The position numbers and the translations under genes are program-made. The notes beneath the pieces were generated by a model. It did not search any database. It was not told the DNA's origin and was given only the letters and a program-made list of their open reading frames with translations. From Bradyrhizobium sp. (GTDB lineage: Bacteria; Pseudomonadota; Alphaproteobacteria; Rhizobiales; Xanthobacteraceae), in contig NZ_DAHUXJ010000015.1 in assembly GCF_027307225.1 (NCBI RefSeq), forward strand, positions 167,695-231,694: a stretch of 64,000 nucleotides of DNA. The letters are read 5' to 3'. Within the stretch, counting starts at the first letter, position 1, and every line of letters begins with the position of its first letter. Below, in pieces: positions 17,505 through 28,700 of this stretch.

Positions 17505-20500
17505 CGGCCATGGTCGACGACGCCGAACGTCTTCGCGCCTTGACCGACCTCGACTCATGCCTGCTGGTTGAGGCAGCGGCGGGCACAGGGAAGACGTCCC
17601 TTCTCGCGGGCCGCGTGGTGATGCTGCTCGCGGCTGGCGTGGATCCAAAATCGATCGCAGCCATTACCTTCACGGAGCTTGCGGCCGGCGAGCTTCGTCA
17701 GCGCATCGCGTGGTATCTCGACTGCATTCTCGCGAACAAGGTTCCCCACGAACTCAGGCTCAGTGTGCCGGACGGGCCGACGCCCGATCAGAGAAAAGCG
17801 CTGCGCGCCGCGTCCGACCGGCTCGATGAATTGAATTGTGGGACGATTCACGGGTTTTGCCACGATCTGCTGCGCACCTACTCCGTCGAAGCCGCCATCG
17901 ATCCGGGTGCGGAGGTGCTGGACGCCGATCAGGCGGACTTCGCCTTCGATGCGATCTTTGACCGATGGTGGCGGAATCGGCTCGACAAATCGGCTTCTTC
18001 GCCGGGCGATTGCGTTGCCTCGATCGCGCGCAGAGATCCGACTGGCGCCGAAGATCTTCTGCGCAGCTTCGCCAGATTCCGGCGCCGCTATCGATTGGCA
18101 CAGCCCTTGCCATCTGATCTCGATCCAAAGGCCGATTTGGAGTTCGCCGAAAACGTTCGCGAGTTCCGCCGCTGGTGCGACCACGTCGACGTCCCGCCCG
18201 AAGCAGATCCAGATATTGTGGCACTTGAGACATTGGCGTTGCATTTTCAAGGGCGGTTCGCCCCTCTCCCCGATTTCGAAGGCCTCTGGGAATTGGCTCA
18301 CCCGGCTTGGCTTCTGATCATGCGCAAGGATGCGTTCGATCTGCGCGACTATAGACGGCGGTCCCTATGGCGAAAGGTGGCGGGACGGGAAGCCGGTGAC
18401 CATCTGGCGGACCAGGCAGAGGAGCACTACGCGCGATGTCGCAGCGCATACGGCACGCTAATGGGGAGGATCGCCACATCGCTTATCGGGACACTCTCCG
18501 CAGAGCTCGGAGAGGTGCTCGCGGAATATGAGGCCTTCAAGAAGCGAGCGGCGGTTCTCGACTTCGACGATCTATTGTTCACGTGTCGCGACGTGCTTCG
18601 CAATTATCCAGCGGTACGAACTACTGCCGGCGCGCGGTTCTCCCGAATACTAGTGGACGAGTTTCAGGACACCGACCCCGTGCAAGCGGAGATCATGTTC
18701 CTCCTGTGCACCGCCGATGAGCATGCGCAGTCATGGCACCTCCGGTCGTTGAGACCCGGCCACCTCTTCCTCGTCGGAGATCCGAAGCAGGCGATCTATC
18801 GCTTCAGAGGCGCCGACCTCGCAACTTACCTGACGGTGCGGAGAGCCATCGAGGCGCAATTTCCGAACAATATCCTTCGCGTCACTGCCAACTTCCGGTC
18901 GCGCGGTCAAATTCTCGACCATGTCAACCGCTGCTTCGCGGAGCGCCTGTCATCGCAGGAAGCCGGCTACGTCGCCCTGCGAGGCACGCGAACCGCCGTC
19001 GACTTTCCGAGCGTCGCTAAGGTCATGGTGCAACTCCCTCCAGACACGCGGGTCGACAGCTCTCGCGACGAGGAGGCCCGCGTGGTTGCCGAGGTCTGCA
19101 CACGCTTGATCGGAAACGTCGAAGTGAAGCTCAACGACGGCGAAACGAGACGCCTCAGCCCAGGCGATATTGCGCTGCTCGCTCCCGTTTCAACAGATCT
19201 CTGGCGATATGAGAGAGCACTCGAAGAAGCCGGCCTGCCCTTTGCCTCGCAGGCAGGTAAGAACCTGTTCAGGAGGCAGGAGGCACAGGACCTGGTGACG
19301 CTGATCCGCGCGCTCGCGGACCCGCGGGATACGTTGGCGCTCGGAGCCTTGTTGCGCGGTCCCCTGGTTGGGCTTACCGAACAAGAGCTGCTGGACATAA
19401 CCGCACACCTTGCGACGCCGGACGAAAAGGATCGGATCACCGGCCTCTCCCTGCGAACCGATCCGGCCAGCGTTGACCACCCCGTTGCGCGCGAGGTGCT
19501 GACAATCTTGCGGGAACTTCGCCGTCGCGTTAACGGCACGACGCCCGCCCTCATCCTCGCTGAAGCGATCGAGCGATTGCGCGTTCGCGCCATCGTAGCG
19601 GCCCGCAGCGCGGATCAGGCCGCGAGATCGCTCGCGAATATCGACGGTTTGGTCGAGCGCGCCCGCAGCTATCGCGTCCGTGGATTCGTTCAATTCGCCA
19701 GGGACATAGACGACGAATGGTCGAGCAGTGCAGGATCCCCGGAGGGCATGGTCGAGGCCGACGGTCAGTCGATAGAGATCGTGACGGTTCACAGCTCGAA
19801 GGGCCTCGAGTGGCCCGTCGTCATTCCGATCAATCGCGCGTCGATGCCGCGCCGCGCCGAGACGTTCGTCTATCGACGAAGGGACGAGACCTTGCACTGG
19901 GCCCTAGGGCAGGTGGTACCTCCGAGCCTCGGAGACGCCCTGCTGGCCGAAGAAGCCGAGAAGCGAAATGAGAATCTGCGCCTTCTCTACGTTGCATGCA
20001 CGCGAGCCATGGAATTGCTGATCCTACCGGATTTCACGTGGAGCAACGACGCCTCTTGGGCCAAGCTCCTGGATTTCAAGCTGGACACCGTGCCGGAACT
20101 GGATATCTCGCGCTTACCGCGGGCCGGCATCGTCTCGCCCACCGCGACCGAAAATCTCCAGAGCGCCGAGCTTTTTGCGGACGAGCAATCGCGGCTCGAG
20201 GCTTCGCCGCGAATCCGGTGGATTACGCCAAGCGACGGCGATCCAGATGTGATCACCGAATTGATTCCGTCAGAAATAAGCGATGACGAGCCTCTTCGTC
20301 CCCTGCCTGTTGCGGAGGGCGGGCGCATTCGCGGCATCCTCTTGCACAAGCTGATGGAAGAACTGATAACCGGCGAACTAGACGAGAATACGGACACGGT
20401 CATGGGGAGGGCCACGCTACTGTGCGATCAACTGCGCTCGCCCTTATCGTCCGAGCAGGGCCCCGATCCGACGGAGCTTGCGACTACCGCGCTACGCACT

Positions 20501-20791
20501 CTCCAGCTTCCCGATATCAAGCCGTATCGTACTCGGCTCGTGGCAGAATTACCCCTCTATGGCATTGCTGCGGCGAGCTCGGATCAGTTGGTCGCGGGGC
20601 GGGCAGATGCGGCGGCGAGTGGCGAAGACGGCGAAAAAGTCGTATTCGATTGGAAAAGTGACATCGCACCCAAACAGACAGACCGGGCAGCCTATAGACA
20701 GCAGCTTGGCCAATATCTGCACGTGGCCGGAGCGAAACGGGGCGCCATCGTCTACATGACATCCGGTCGGGTTGACTGGATTTCCCAGTAA
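17501..20791 (+). CDS. AddA-like UvrD-family helicase with C-terminal nuclease domain
   Basis: A 1096-residue protein. Walker A is AAAGTGKTSLLA near residue 27-35, motif Ia AAITFTELAAGELRQRI, motif II LVDEFQDTDPVQ, motif III GDPKQAIYRFRGADL, motif V TVHSSKGLEWPVV and motif VI LLYVACTRAMELL. The last 80 residues carry a PD-(D/E)XK nuclease: LVAGRADAA then VFDWKSD. Domain order matches AddA. The start overlaps the upstream nuclease gene by 4 bases. Together with Ku, Pol IV and the SRAP protein it makes this a repair-rich segment. Confidence 0.9.
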   Translation: MTAMVDDAERLRALTDLDSCLLVEAAAGTGKTSLLAGRVVMLLAAGVDPKSIAAITFTELAAGELRQRIAWYLDCILANKVPHELRLSVPDGPTPDQRKALRAASDRLDELNCGTIHGFCHDLLRTYSVEAAIDPGAEVLDADQADFAFDAIFDRWWRNRLDKSASSPGDCVASIARRDPTGAEDLLRSFARFRRRYRLAQPLPSDLDPKADLEFAENVREFRRWCDHVDVPPEADPDIVALETLALHFQGRFAPLPDFEGLWELAHPAWLLIMRKDAFDLRDYRRRSLWRKVAGREAGDHLADQAEEHYARCRSAYGTLMGRIATSLIGTLSAELGEVLAEYEAFKKRAAVLDFDDLLFTCRDVLRNYPAVRTTAGARFSRILVDEFQDTDPVQAEIMFLLCTADEHAQSWHLRSLRPGHLFLVGDPKQAIYRFRGADLATYLTVRRAIEAQFPNNILRVTANFRSRGQILDHVNRCFAERLSSQEAGYVALRGTRTAVDFPSVAKVMVQLPPDTRVDSSRDEEARVVAEVCTRLIGNVEVKLNDGETRRLSPGDIALLAPVSTDLWRYERALEEAGLPFASQAGKNLFRRQEAQDLVTLIRALADPRDTLALGALLRGPLVGLTEQELLDITAHLATPDEKDRITGLSLRTDPASVDHPVAREVLTILRELRRRVNGTTPALILAEAIERLRVRAIVAARSADQAARSLANIDGLVERARSYRVRGFVQFARDIDDEWSSSAGSPEGMVEADGQSIEIVTVHSSKGLEWPVVIPINRASMPRRAETFVYRRRDETLHWALGQVVPPSLGDALLAEEAEKRNENLRLLYVACTRAMELLILPDFTWSNDASWAKLLDFKLDTVPELDISRLPRAGIVSPTATENLQSAELFADEQSRLEASPRIRWITPSDGDPDVITELIPSEISDDEPLRPLPVAEGGRIRGILLHKLMEELITGELDENTDTVMGRATLLCDQLRSPLSSEQGPDPTELATTALRTLQLPDIKPYRTRLVAELPLYGIAAASSDQLVAGRADAAASGEDGEKVVFDWKSDIAPKQTDRAAYRQQLGQYLHVAGAKRGAIVYMTSGRVDWISQ

Positions 20792-21094
20792 CTGTGTCCG
20801 CATCCTCGATCACCGCCTATGTCTTCGCGGACTTTGCCATCCGGAGCCTCTCGTCGCGCCTCATCAGCATGGCATCGACTTTAACGAATGGGAGAGACCG
20901 AAGGGCGAGAACGCCCTCGACCTGATGGAGGCATCAGCGTCGATCGGTCGACAGCGCGTCAATGCGCAAGGCCGGCCCGCGGAGACGATCCAAGAGTGTT
21001 CTACTGTAAGGAATTAGACTAGAGGCAAAAATGCTGCTTTGCCTCCAATTCCTTGCAAGGGGCATCGTCGCCACACCGGCCAATGTTGAGCTCG
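20792..21094. other. intergenic stretch containing a Ku fragment
   Basis: 303 bases between the AddA-like gene and the convergent defence operon. Apart from the Ku-like fragment at 20892-20933 I see no gene. Confidence 0.5.
20892..20933 (+). pseudogene. remnant of a Ku gene C-terminal core
   Basis: In frame, this stretch encodes ERPKGENALDLMEA, matching ERPKGDNVVDLMEA near the end of the Ku core at 13127-14074. After it the similarity fades (ASIGRQR against RSVGGRA). No Ku sequence precedes it, so only a scar of a second Ku gene is left. Confidence 0.6.
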
Positions 21095-22774
21095 TCACGC
21101 GCATGACGCGGCCGATCCAGTGGGATCAACTGGCGACGGCCCGTCGGCTTGAGCACGAAGATCGACAACCTCGACATCGCTTCTTCCGTCTCCCGCGAGC
21201 GCGGCTCCCGCGTGATCGGCGAAGAGGCGATGATACTTGTCGACGAGACCTTTCTGCCCTCTCCAGCCGCCGTCACGCTGCTTGTCCTCGAGCGGCCGGT
21301 CGATGAGCGCGTACTTCTTCGGGACGTCGTCGGGGGCTATCGCCAGCTGACGAAGTCGATCTTCTCGCTCGATATGCATCGCATCGACGATGACGGATCG
21401 ACCGTTTCCGAGAATCTTGGCGCTTCGCATGCGCACTTCGTGGAAGATTTCGGACTGCGAGCCGCGCACCTCGCCGTCCAGACTCCTCTCGGTCCTGATT
21501 TCGTCTGAAGAAACGACATCCACGCCTTGCGCTGCCGACCAAGTCGATTTCCCCGCTCCCGAAGGGCCTACCGTGAGCGTCATGCTCTGTCCGCAGCGGG
21601 GCCAGTTCCAGCCCGGAATCTCGAAGTCGACGTCCCCGATCGTCACCTCGTAGTAATCGGAAAACCGCGAAACGACCTCCGGTTCGATCGCCTGGAAATG
21701 CGCCACCTTGTTGCGGATCCAGCCGGCTTGGCCCAGCAGGTTTGTCTCGTTAGGAGTGAGCATATCCTTCGTGAACTCCTTCAGGTCGTGAAATTCGAGC
21801 TTCCAGAAATCGTCGATCGTCTTCACGTAATCGTGGATCTTGCGAACGTAGGGCTTTGCGGGAGAGACCTTCCTGGCGAGCACGTGTTGGTACCTCGCGA
21901 TCAGCGACCTCAAGACGCGATAGGTGAACGGCAGGAGGATACTTGCCTGCGCGCTCCAGACCCTTCGCCGAATATGGTCGACATATCCGTATTTGAGTGC
22001 GGCCACGGCGTGCGCAGCCGGCTCGTCGTCCCAATAGTCGACTAGGCCGTTCTCCCAGCACGGAAACGGATACCGCCTTTTCGCCACGAGCCGATCGAGC
22101 AACGGTAAGGGCGCAATCTGGTCCGCGGCGTCCCAGCCGACCATCTCCTCAAGCAGTTCGCGCGACCAGGCCGCCACTTCGATCGCCGCAGCGTGCCCGA
22201 CGCGCGAGGTCAGTCCCTGCGCGGGACGGGCGCCGATCGCCGCCGCATAGCTCGTGCTGTCGTACCGGTCGCACATGCCTTGGGTCGAAACCAGGGTTGC
22301 GGGACCGCAAAGAGCCGATCGGTCGTCCCGGTTGAGGCTCGTCGGGAGCAGCACAAGCAGAACCGGTCCGACGACGGCCTCCTCCGCAGGTTCGGCCATG
22401 AGCTGGCGCAGGAATAGACTCCACCGGCGCAGTTGCGTGCGGTCCAAACCATCGACGACCAGCACCCGGTCGATGAGGCTCGGATGGACCGCAAAGTCCG
22501 TGACCGTGCCGATCTCGACCGCCGAAACGTCGAGGAAGCCCGCCAGCAGGTGGGCGATGGGTTGCGATTGATCCTCGGTGCTCAGATCGATCGACACGCT
22601 GTCGAGCGAAAGTTCTGTACGGAGCCTTCGTTCGATCGCAGCGGTCATTCCCGAAACCCTCGGAAACGGCGTGGAGATGCAAACGACTCTCTCCTTCCGC
22701 GAGACCGCGAGCGCGATCTTGCCGAGAACGCTCGACGGCCCAGCTTGCGACCACCACAGAGCTTCGCGTTCCAT
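21095..22774 (-). CDS. pPIWI-RE operon protein with a polynucleotide-kinase-like C-terminal domain
   Basis: A 559-residue protein. Residues of about 1-370 are unrecognised; they contain a Walker-B-like strand (DRVLVVDGLD) but no P-loop, and a conserved-looking KLEFHDLKEF and NLLGQAGWIRNKVAHF stretch that resembles HEPN-type or abortive-infection helices. The C-terminal domain has Walker A GPSGAGKST near residue 401-409, then DVVSSDEIR and SVIVDAMHIEREDR, the layout of T4 polynucleotide-kinase-like (AAA_33) nucleic-acid or nucleotide kinases. It starts 3 bases after the stop of the giant gene, so it is the fourth gene of the operon. Role in the system is unknown. Confidence 0.75.
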   Translation of the reverse strand: MEREALWWSQAGPSSVLGKIALAVSRKERVVCISTPFPRVSGMTAAIERRLRTELSLDSVSIDLSTEDQSQPIAHLLAGFLDVSAVEIGTVTDFAVHPSLIDRVLVVDGLDRTQLRRWSLFLRQLMAEPAEEAVVGPVLLVLLPTSLNRDDRSALCGPATLVSTQGMCDRYDSTSYAAAIGARPAQGLTSRVGHAAAIEVAAWSRELLEEMVGWDAADQIAPLPLLDRLVAKRRYPFPCWENGLVDYWDDEPAAHAVAALKYGYVDHIRRRVWSAQASILLPFTYRVLRSLIARYQHVLARKVSPAKPYVRKIHDYVKTIDDFWKLEFHDLKEFTKDMLTPNETNLLGQAGWIRNKVAHFQAIEPEVVSRFSDYYEVTIGDVDFEIPGWNWPRCGQSMTLTVGPSGAGKSTWSAAQGVDVVSSDEIRTERSLDGEVRGSQSEIFHEVRMRSAKILGNGRSVIVDAMHIEREDRLRQLAIAPDDVPKKYALIDRPLEDKQRDGGWRGQKGLVDKYHRLFADHAGAALAGDGRSDVEVVDLRAQADGPSPVDPTGSAASCA

Positions 22775-22777
22775 GCC

Positions 22778-25700
22778 TCACTCCGGCTTCAGCAGTGCGG
22801 CGAGGACCAGCAGATTCAAATCGACCTTGTGCAGGCTGCGATTCCCCGATTGGTCCGGCGAGAACGAGATGATCCCCAAGACATCGCTGTAGACCGCCAA
22901 GACGCTCGGAACGATCTTCCTGCCGTCGGTGCAAAGGTGTTGGAAATCCCGGTACGTGATGACTGAACCATGCGCGTACTGAGCGAGTTCCCGGAAGAAG
23001 GCTACGAGTTCCGGCTGAATGCCCAATCGCACGTACAGGTCCGGCGCGGCCAGCAAGGCCTGCTTGTCGGCTTCGATCAAGGCGGACGCCTGGCTCGGCC
23101 GTTCGGCTATTTTGGCCAGGAGAGGACCGGCCGTTTCGGCCCACCCGCCGGTCGCCTCGAGGATGCGATCCATCAAGTCGGCGGAAAGCTGGAGCGATTC
23201 GAGGCGCGACCCGAGGTACGACCGCGTCACCGGCCGGAGCCGGGCCAACTTGACCTGGGGTCTGATGCGCTTCAGCACGGCCGTATCCTCGGACCACGCG
23301 GAGGCGTGAACCGGATCGCCGACGAAGACGATCCTCACCTCGCCCTTCCTCACGCGACCGAGCCGCTCTGCTTCGAAGATCCAGTCAGGACGCCACGGCG
23401 TTCTCGACGAGACCACGATCACGCGCGGCCGCCCCGACCGCGAGGTCCGCTTCGCATCGTCGAAGAGGTCCTTCTTCGCTTCGTAGGTCCGAGGCTCGAC
23501 CTCGACCAATCCGTCTTTCGTCCGTTCGGCATCCATCAGCGCCGCTTCGACGAAGCGGACGCCTGCCAACTCCGTACCGAAGACGACGCCGATGCCGTGT
23601 GCGCGAGGGGACGTCGGCGAACCGTCCGCCTTCACCGCGGCGGCGGGCGCGAACGGGGCGAGGAGGTCGGCCTCCTGGCCATTGGTCAGCGGCGAAAGGT
23701 GGCCGTTGCTGTCGACCGTAGGAAGCGGCTTTGCGAGCGTCCTGCGGTTGTTCTTGGGGTCGAAGATCCGCTCCGGGCGCCGCTTGTGATACTGCTCGAG
23801 CTTGCTCGTCAGATCGGCTTCGTCGTACGCCATCAGCTCGAGGAGGCTGCGAGAGCGCAACGCGAAGCCACCGGAGTAGGTGCGTCGCGCGATCCCGAAG
23901 CCTTCCATCTCCTCGAGCAGGTACTCGATCTCGATGGGGTCGCTGCCCCGAGGGAATGCAGCGGGCCAGTACTCGATCGCCCGCTCCGCCACCTCGGCGG
24001 GCGTCATGCCTTCGGCGGACATGCCGGAACCATGGTCCACGAGTTCGCGAGCCGCCAGGATATATGTTAGGAGCTCGTACCGGCCTTCGATCGAATTGAT
24101 GGTCTTCTCGAAAGTGAGGAACAGCTTGCCACGGACGTCCGCCGAATCGAGTGCCTGCTCCACCAATGCCGTCGAGATCAGATCCGGCAGCCGGTTCGTC
24201 TGCTGCACGCGTCCGTGGATGATCTTGAGCAGCTCCTCGCAGAATACCTGGATGAGCACCGGGTAGTAGTTCGTGAAGCTGAGAATGCGCCAGGCGTCTT
24301 CCCTGTTCTCGAACTCGAAGCCCATGGCGGCGAGCGGGCCTCGGATCAGGAATTCCGCGTCGTCGACGTCCTCGTCGAGCAGGGGTCCGATCTCAAGGGG
24401 ATTGTTGGAGATGTGGACGAGCGGCGAGTTCTCCGTCCGCGCAATGCGGGACACATTGTGAAGGCCGGCCAGCACGAACTTGAAGCGGTTGCCGGTATCC
24501 GCCATCAGGCGGAGCAGCGTGCGGATGCAGCGGAAATTGTGCTGGCTTTCGTAGAGCACGAAGTTGTCCGCCTCGTCGATCAGCAGCAGAAGCCGGCGGC
24601 GCTCGTCCTGGTCGAGCCATTTCGCGATCGTGGCGGTGAATTCGTCCTCGCTCCTCACCGGCGAGGTGAAGATCGGGATGCGGCGGGACATCTGCTCGAA
24701 CGCATTCGATGCGTCGACGACGGAATCCACGTCGACGTAGGCGAAGATGGCGTTCGCGGGTGGGGTGGCATGGATCTGCCTCAGCAGCGCGGTCTTGCCG
24801 AGCCGCCGGCCGCCGAAGACGATGTGCGATCCGAACAAATGCTCTATGGCGCTCCTCTCCCAGGAGCGTCCCTTGAACATCTCGGGGGGAACGGCCGAGC
24901 GATTGTAGTCGCGATACGGATCGGCGCCGGAAAATCCTTGCGCGATCTCCAGAACGGCCCGCCGGTGATCCGACCTGTCCGCGAGCGCGACCGTGACCAG
25001 TGCCTCGTCGACGACGAGCATCGATTTCTTGCGCTTGAAGAGTTCCAGCCGCAGATTCTTGCGCCGCTCCGGATTCAGCACGCCGAGATAGATCAGAAGA
25101 ACGCCGCGCGGCGAAGCGCCCTCCGCCAATTCCAGCAGAGCCGGCTGGGGCGTCGTCGATGTTGCCACGCAGATGCGCCAGGAGCCCTGCGTGAGGCTGC
25201 CGAATTCCGGGAGCAGCAGAGACTTGGAATCCACCGACGGCAACGAGACCTTCGCGTCGAACACGTAGACCTGCTGCTTCACCTTGGTGAGCACCTCGTC
25301 GGGGTCGAGCTTCGTCACCTCGAACAGCAGCTGCGATACGACGGTCTGGAGCGTATCCTTTACCTGAGAACCCGAGGCCGCCTTCATGTATCGTTTGAGG
25401 GCGGGCAGCAGGGTTCTGGCGATGTTTGCCGCCTGTTGTCGCTGCTCCGGTTCGAGATGGCTGTAGTCGAGCGTACCGTACGACCGGCCTTCGTCCATCG
25501 CACGTGCCGCCTTCAGCACGTCGACCGCCGAAAACTCCTGCAGCGGGAGCAGCTCCTTGAATTCGGCCAGGCGCACGTTGAGGGTGCCGCTGGGAAGATG
25601 CTGGCGGCGGGGGCTACCGGAGCTCAACATGTTCAACCAGTCGGCCAGCGTCGTGAATTCCCGCCGCTGAAGCAGATTGCGGAGCTCGACGGCGGTCTCC

Positions 25701-28700
25701 GGGTCCAATTTCTTCTGTTCGTCGAGTGCCGCGATCTTGCCGGTGAATTCGGTGGCCGTCTTTTCGAATTCGCGCTGCGCTTCGTTCTCGACCTCCTTGA
25801 TCCTGGCGAAGGCCGAATTGAAGTCCTCGACGCGGTCCCCCGCCAGCGTTTCCGGCAGGAAGGACGGCGACAGCTCCGCGGGCAGGTTGTTCGGGTTGAT
25901 GGTGGACAGCGTCTCCTTCAGTCGGGCCGACTGATCGAGCGAACCGACCGCCATGCGGCGCATGCGCTCGATCAAGCGTTCAGCAGCCGCGAGCCGCGAT
26001 TTGACCTGGCTCTTCTTGGTCTCGCGGTCGGCGTCGAGCCTCGCCCTCAGGGAATCCGCGGTCGCTTCGCTGACGCCGAACCAATGCGCGATGTTGGCCA
26101 GCATGTACGCCGGCACGAAAGCGGATTCCGCGCGGCGCGCTTCGAACGCACTCGCGATCGCGGCGCCGGCGTCGGCGCCCTTCAGCGGAATATTCGCGTT
26201 CATGATCTCCTGGAGGATCCGCTCCTCCGTATAGGGAGAAGGCATCCAGCCGCCGGTCCAGGTCATGTTGGGCAGCCACAGCAAGGGCGTGTGCAATCCG
26301 ACGGCAAGCGGAGGAACGTTCCGATCCGAGGAGGACAGCCCCTTGAGGGTATCCCGCACCGATCGCAGGATGACCGCTGCATGTCCGCTCGCTGCCGCCA
26401 TCAGCTGCGGACCGTCCGGACGGGGCCGCGCCAACGCGGCATCGATCTCCGCGAGCGCCGTATCGCGCAGCCGTTTAACCGTTTCCAGCCGCTGTGCCGA
26501 CTTGCGGAGCGTGGCCAATCCTTCGAGAGCCCTGACCAGATCAGCACACTGCTGACCGACCCTCGAAAGGGCCGCGAAGATGCGTTCTCGCGCCTGAAGG
26601 TCGATCTCCTGGCTCGCTCCCTCCGACCCTGCCGCATCGAGGAGACGAAGGATGTCTTCCCGGCGGTGAAGCTTTTCGGAAACCTCACGAGCTACGTCAT
26701 GGCTCGTTTCCGTCAGATTCGAAAGGAGACGACCGAGCAACCCTTGGGGCTGCAGGAGCGCGGCCTTGACCCGCTCGCCGTACTGAAACCGGAATTTCGT
26801 CGACCGAAGTCCGACCACCGTGTCCTTGATCGATGCCACGGCATCGCTCACGAACGAACTCTCGCGCGAATGCGCCTCGATGGCCATCAGGTTGGCTGCC
26901 GTTAGCGGGAAATTGAAGCGACGGTTCTCCTCTACGATCGTGTAGGCGCTGCGCAGCTGCTCAAAGGGCTTCAAGGTCGTGATCGCTTCGATCAGGGGCA
27001 CCGCGGCACCGTCGTCCGGCCGGAACAGGGCCGCGGGAATGGCGGTTGCGAGCAGCATCGTCAGCCGGGCGATCGACCGATCGTCCTCCTGGTCGGCAAG
27101 CGATTGCGCCACGGTCAGCGCTTCGCTTCTGGACGACGTCAGAAACTGGACGTCCTGGCCCGACAACCCCATGGCCCGCCCGTCGGCGGCGGCAAGTCTG
27201 AGCTCCTCTTCCGTATAGATATCCGGTGATGACGGCAGGACGGACCTCGCGCAGCGGCGCAGATGGTAGGCCAAGCCGAATTCGCCGGCGGCGAACAACG
27301 CGTCCAGCCGCGAGGTGATTTCCTGCAGCAGCGGGTCCTCGACGACTTCGTCGGCCGCGACCGGCGGCGCCGTCGGAGTTAGCGATGCAGCCGGCAACTC
27401 GGCGGTGTCCGTCTCAAGCAGTAGTTCGTCTCCGAGATCCGGGGCATCGTCGGTCGCGAGCTCCGTCGAACGATGCGCGGCCGCTTCCGGAACGGCCACG
27501 TCGGACGGTTCGTCGGGGATCGCGACGGGATCTACGGCCGGGCCTTCGCGCGGGGGCGCCGGCGGTCCCGCGTCGGTTCCGGCCTTTTTGCGGAACACCT
27601 CGATGGCGGCACCGACATGTTCGAGAACGCGGCGCAGTGCCCGCTCTCTATCCTCGTCGATTGCGACTGCGTGAGCCCGAGCCGTCTTGCGCGGAAGCGT
27701 CGCTTCGAGACGCTCGATCTCCGCTGCGCCGGCGTCGGATTCCGCCATGGCCGTATCGGCCTCCACGCGGTGATGGTCCGCCGACGCGACGTCGGCTTCG
27801 CCAGCTTCGTCAGGAAGGTCGAAAAGCTTCGACAGAAGTTCGGGAGCGTTAGAGGCGTCGCCGAGCAGCGAGGTCAACGATTCGGCGGCCTTGGCCGTCA
27901 GGCGCCTGAGGTTCTCGCGAAGGTCGGACGTCGACATCATCCAAGGCACCAACCGCGCGGCGCGATCTTTCAGATCCTGCAGGACGATCATGCTCGACCT
28001 AATTGCGTCCAGACCATCGGCCTGCGGCCCCGCCCAAGAGGCCGCGCCAGCCAATGCCGCCAGTTTCTCGCATTCCGAACGCCATGTTCGTTCAATCGCC
28101 GCCAGATCGTCGAGCGGCTCGCGGACTGCTTCGTCTTCAAGAGCGGCGCCGACGACCACCGGCTCAGGCTCGGCACCCGGCGTGGTTCGCTCCGGTAGCT
28201 CCGCAGCGGGGGCGGCTTCGGTCAGCACCTGCTTCATCGCTTGCGGGATCACGACCTCTTCCATGATCTCCCCGATGGTCCTCTCCGGGCCGAATTGCCG
28301 GAAGGGACCCAGCACCGCCCGCAGATATTCGGCCAGGTCGGCCCACTCTCCTCCTTCGGCGTCCAGCTTCTCCAACCCATCCGTCGCCGTCGAGCACCTT
28401 GCGCCCCAAGCGTCGTGCCCGGGAAGACCGAGAGCCTCGGCGAGTTGGGATTCCTTGTCGCATCCCTGCTGGACACAATGCAGAATCCGCAGGGAGGGCA
28501 CGCCAGCGACGCCCTTCGGTATGGGTCCTTTCGTCCGCACGCGCTTCCAGGCGTCCGTGTTTCTCACGATGATCAGGTTCTTCGGCAGCCCGCGGCCTCC
28601 GCGGTTGTCGTCGTCAGGAAAGAACTGGTGCTGGAAGACGATGGCGAAGGCGGGGTACCGCAAGGCCTCCTCGTAGAGACCGGGCATGTCTTCGGGCGCC

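Noticed and set aside
24215..26905. 896-codon plus-strand open frame inside the giant gene
   Set aside because: It lies antisense to the helical part of the 3098-residue gene. Its Arg/Gly/Val-rich composition is that of a GC-rich shadow frame, with no recognisable domain.
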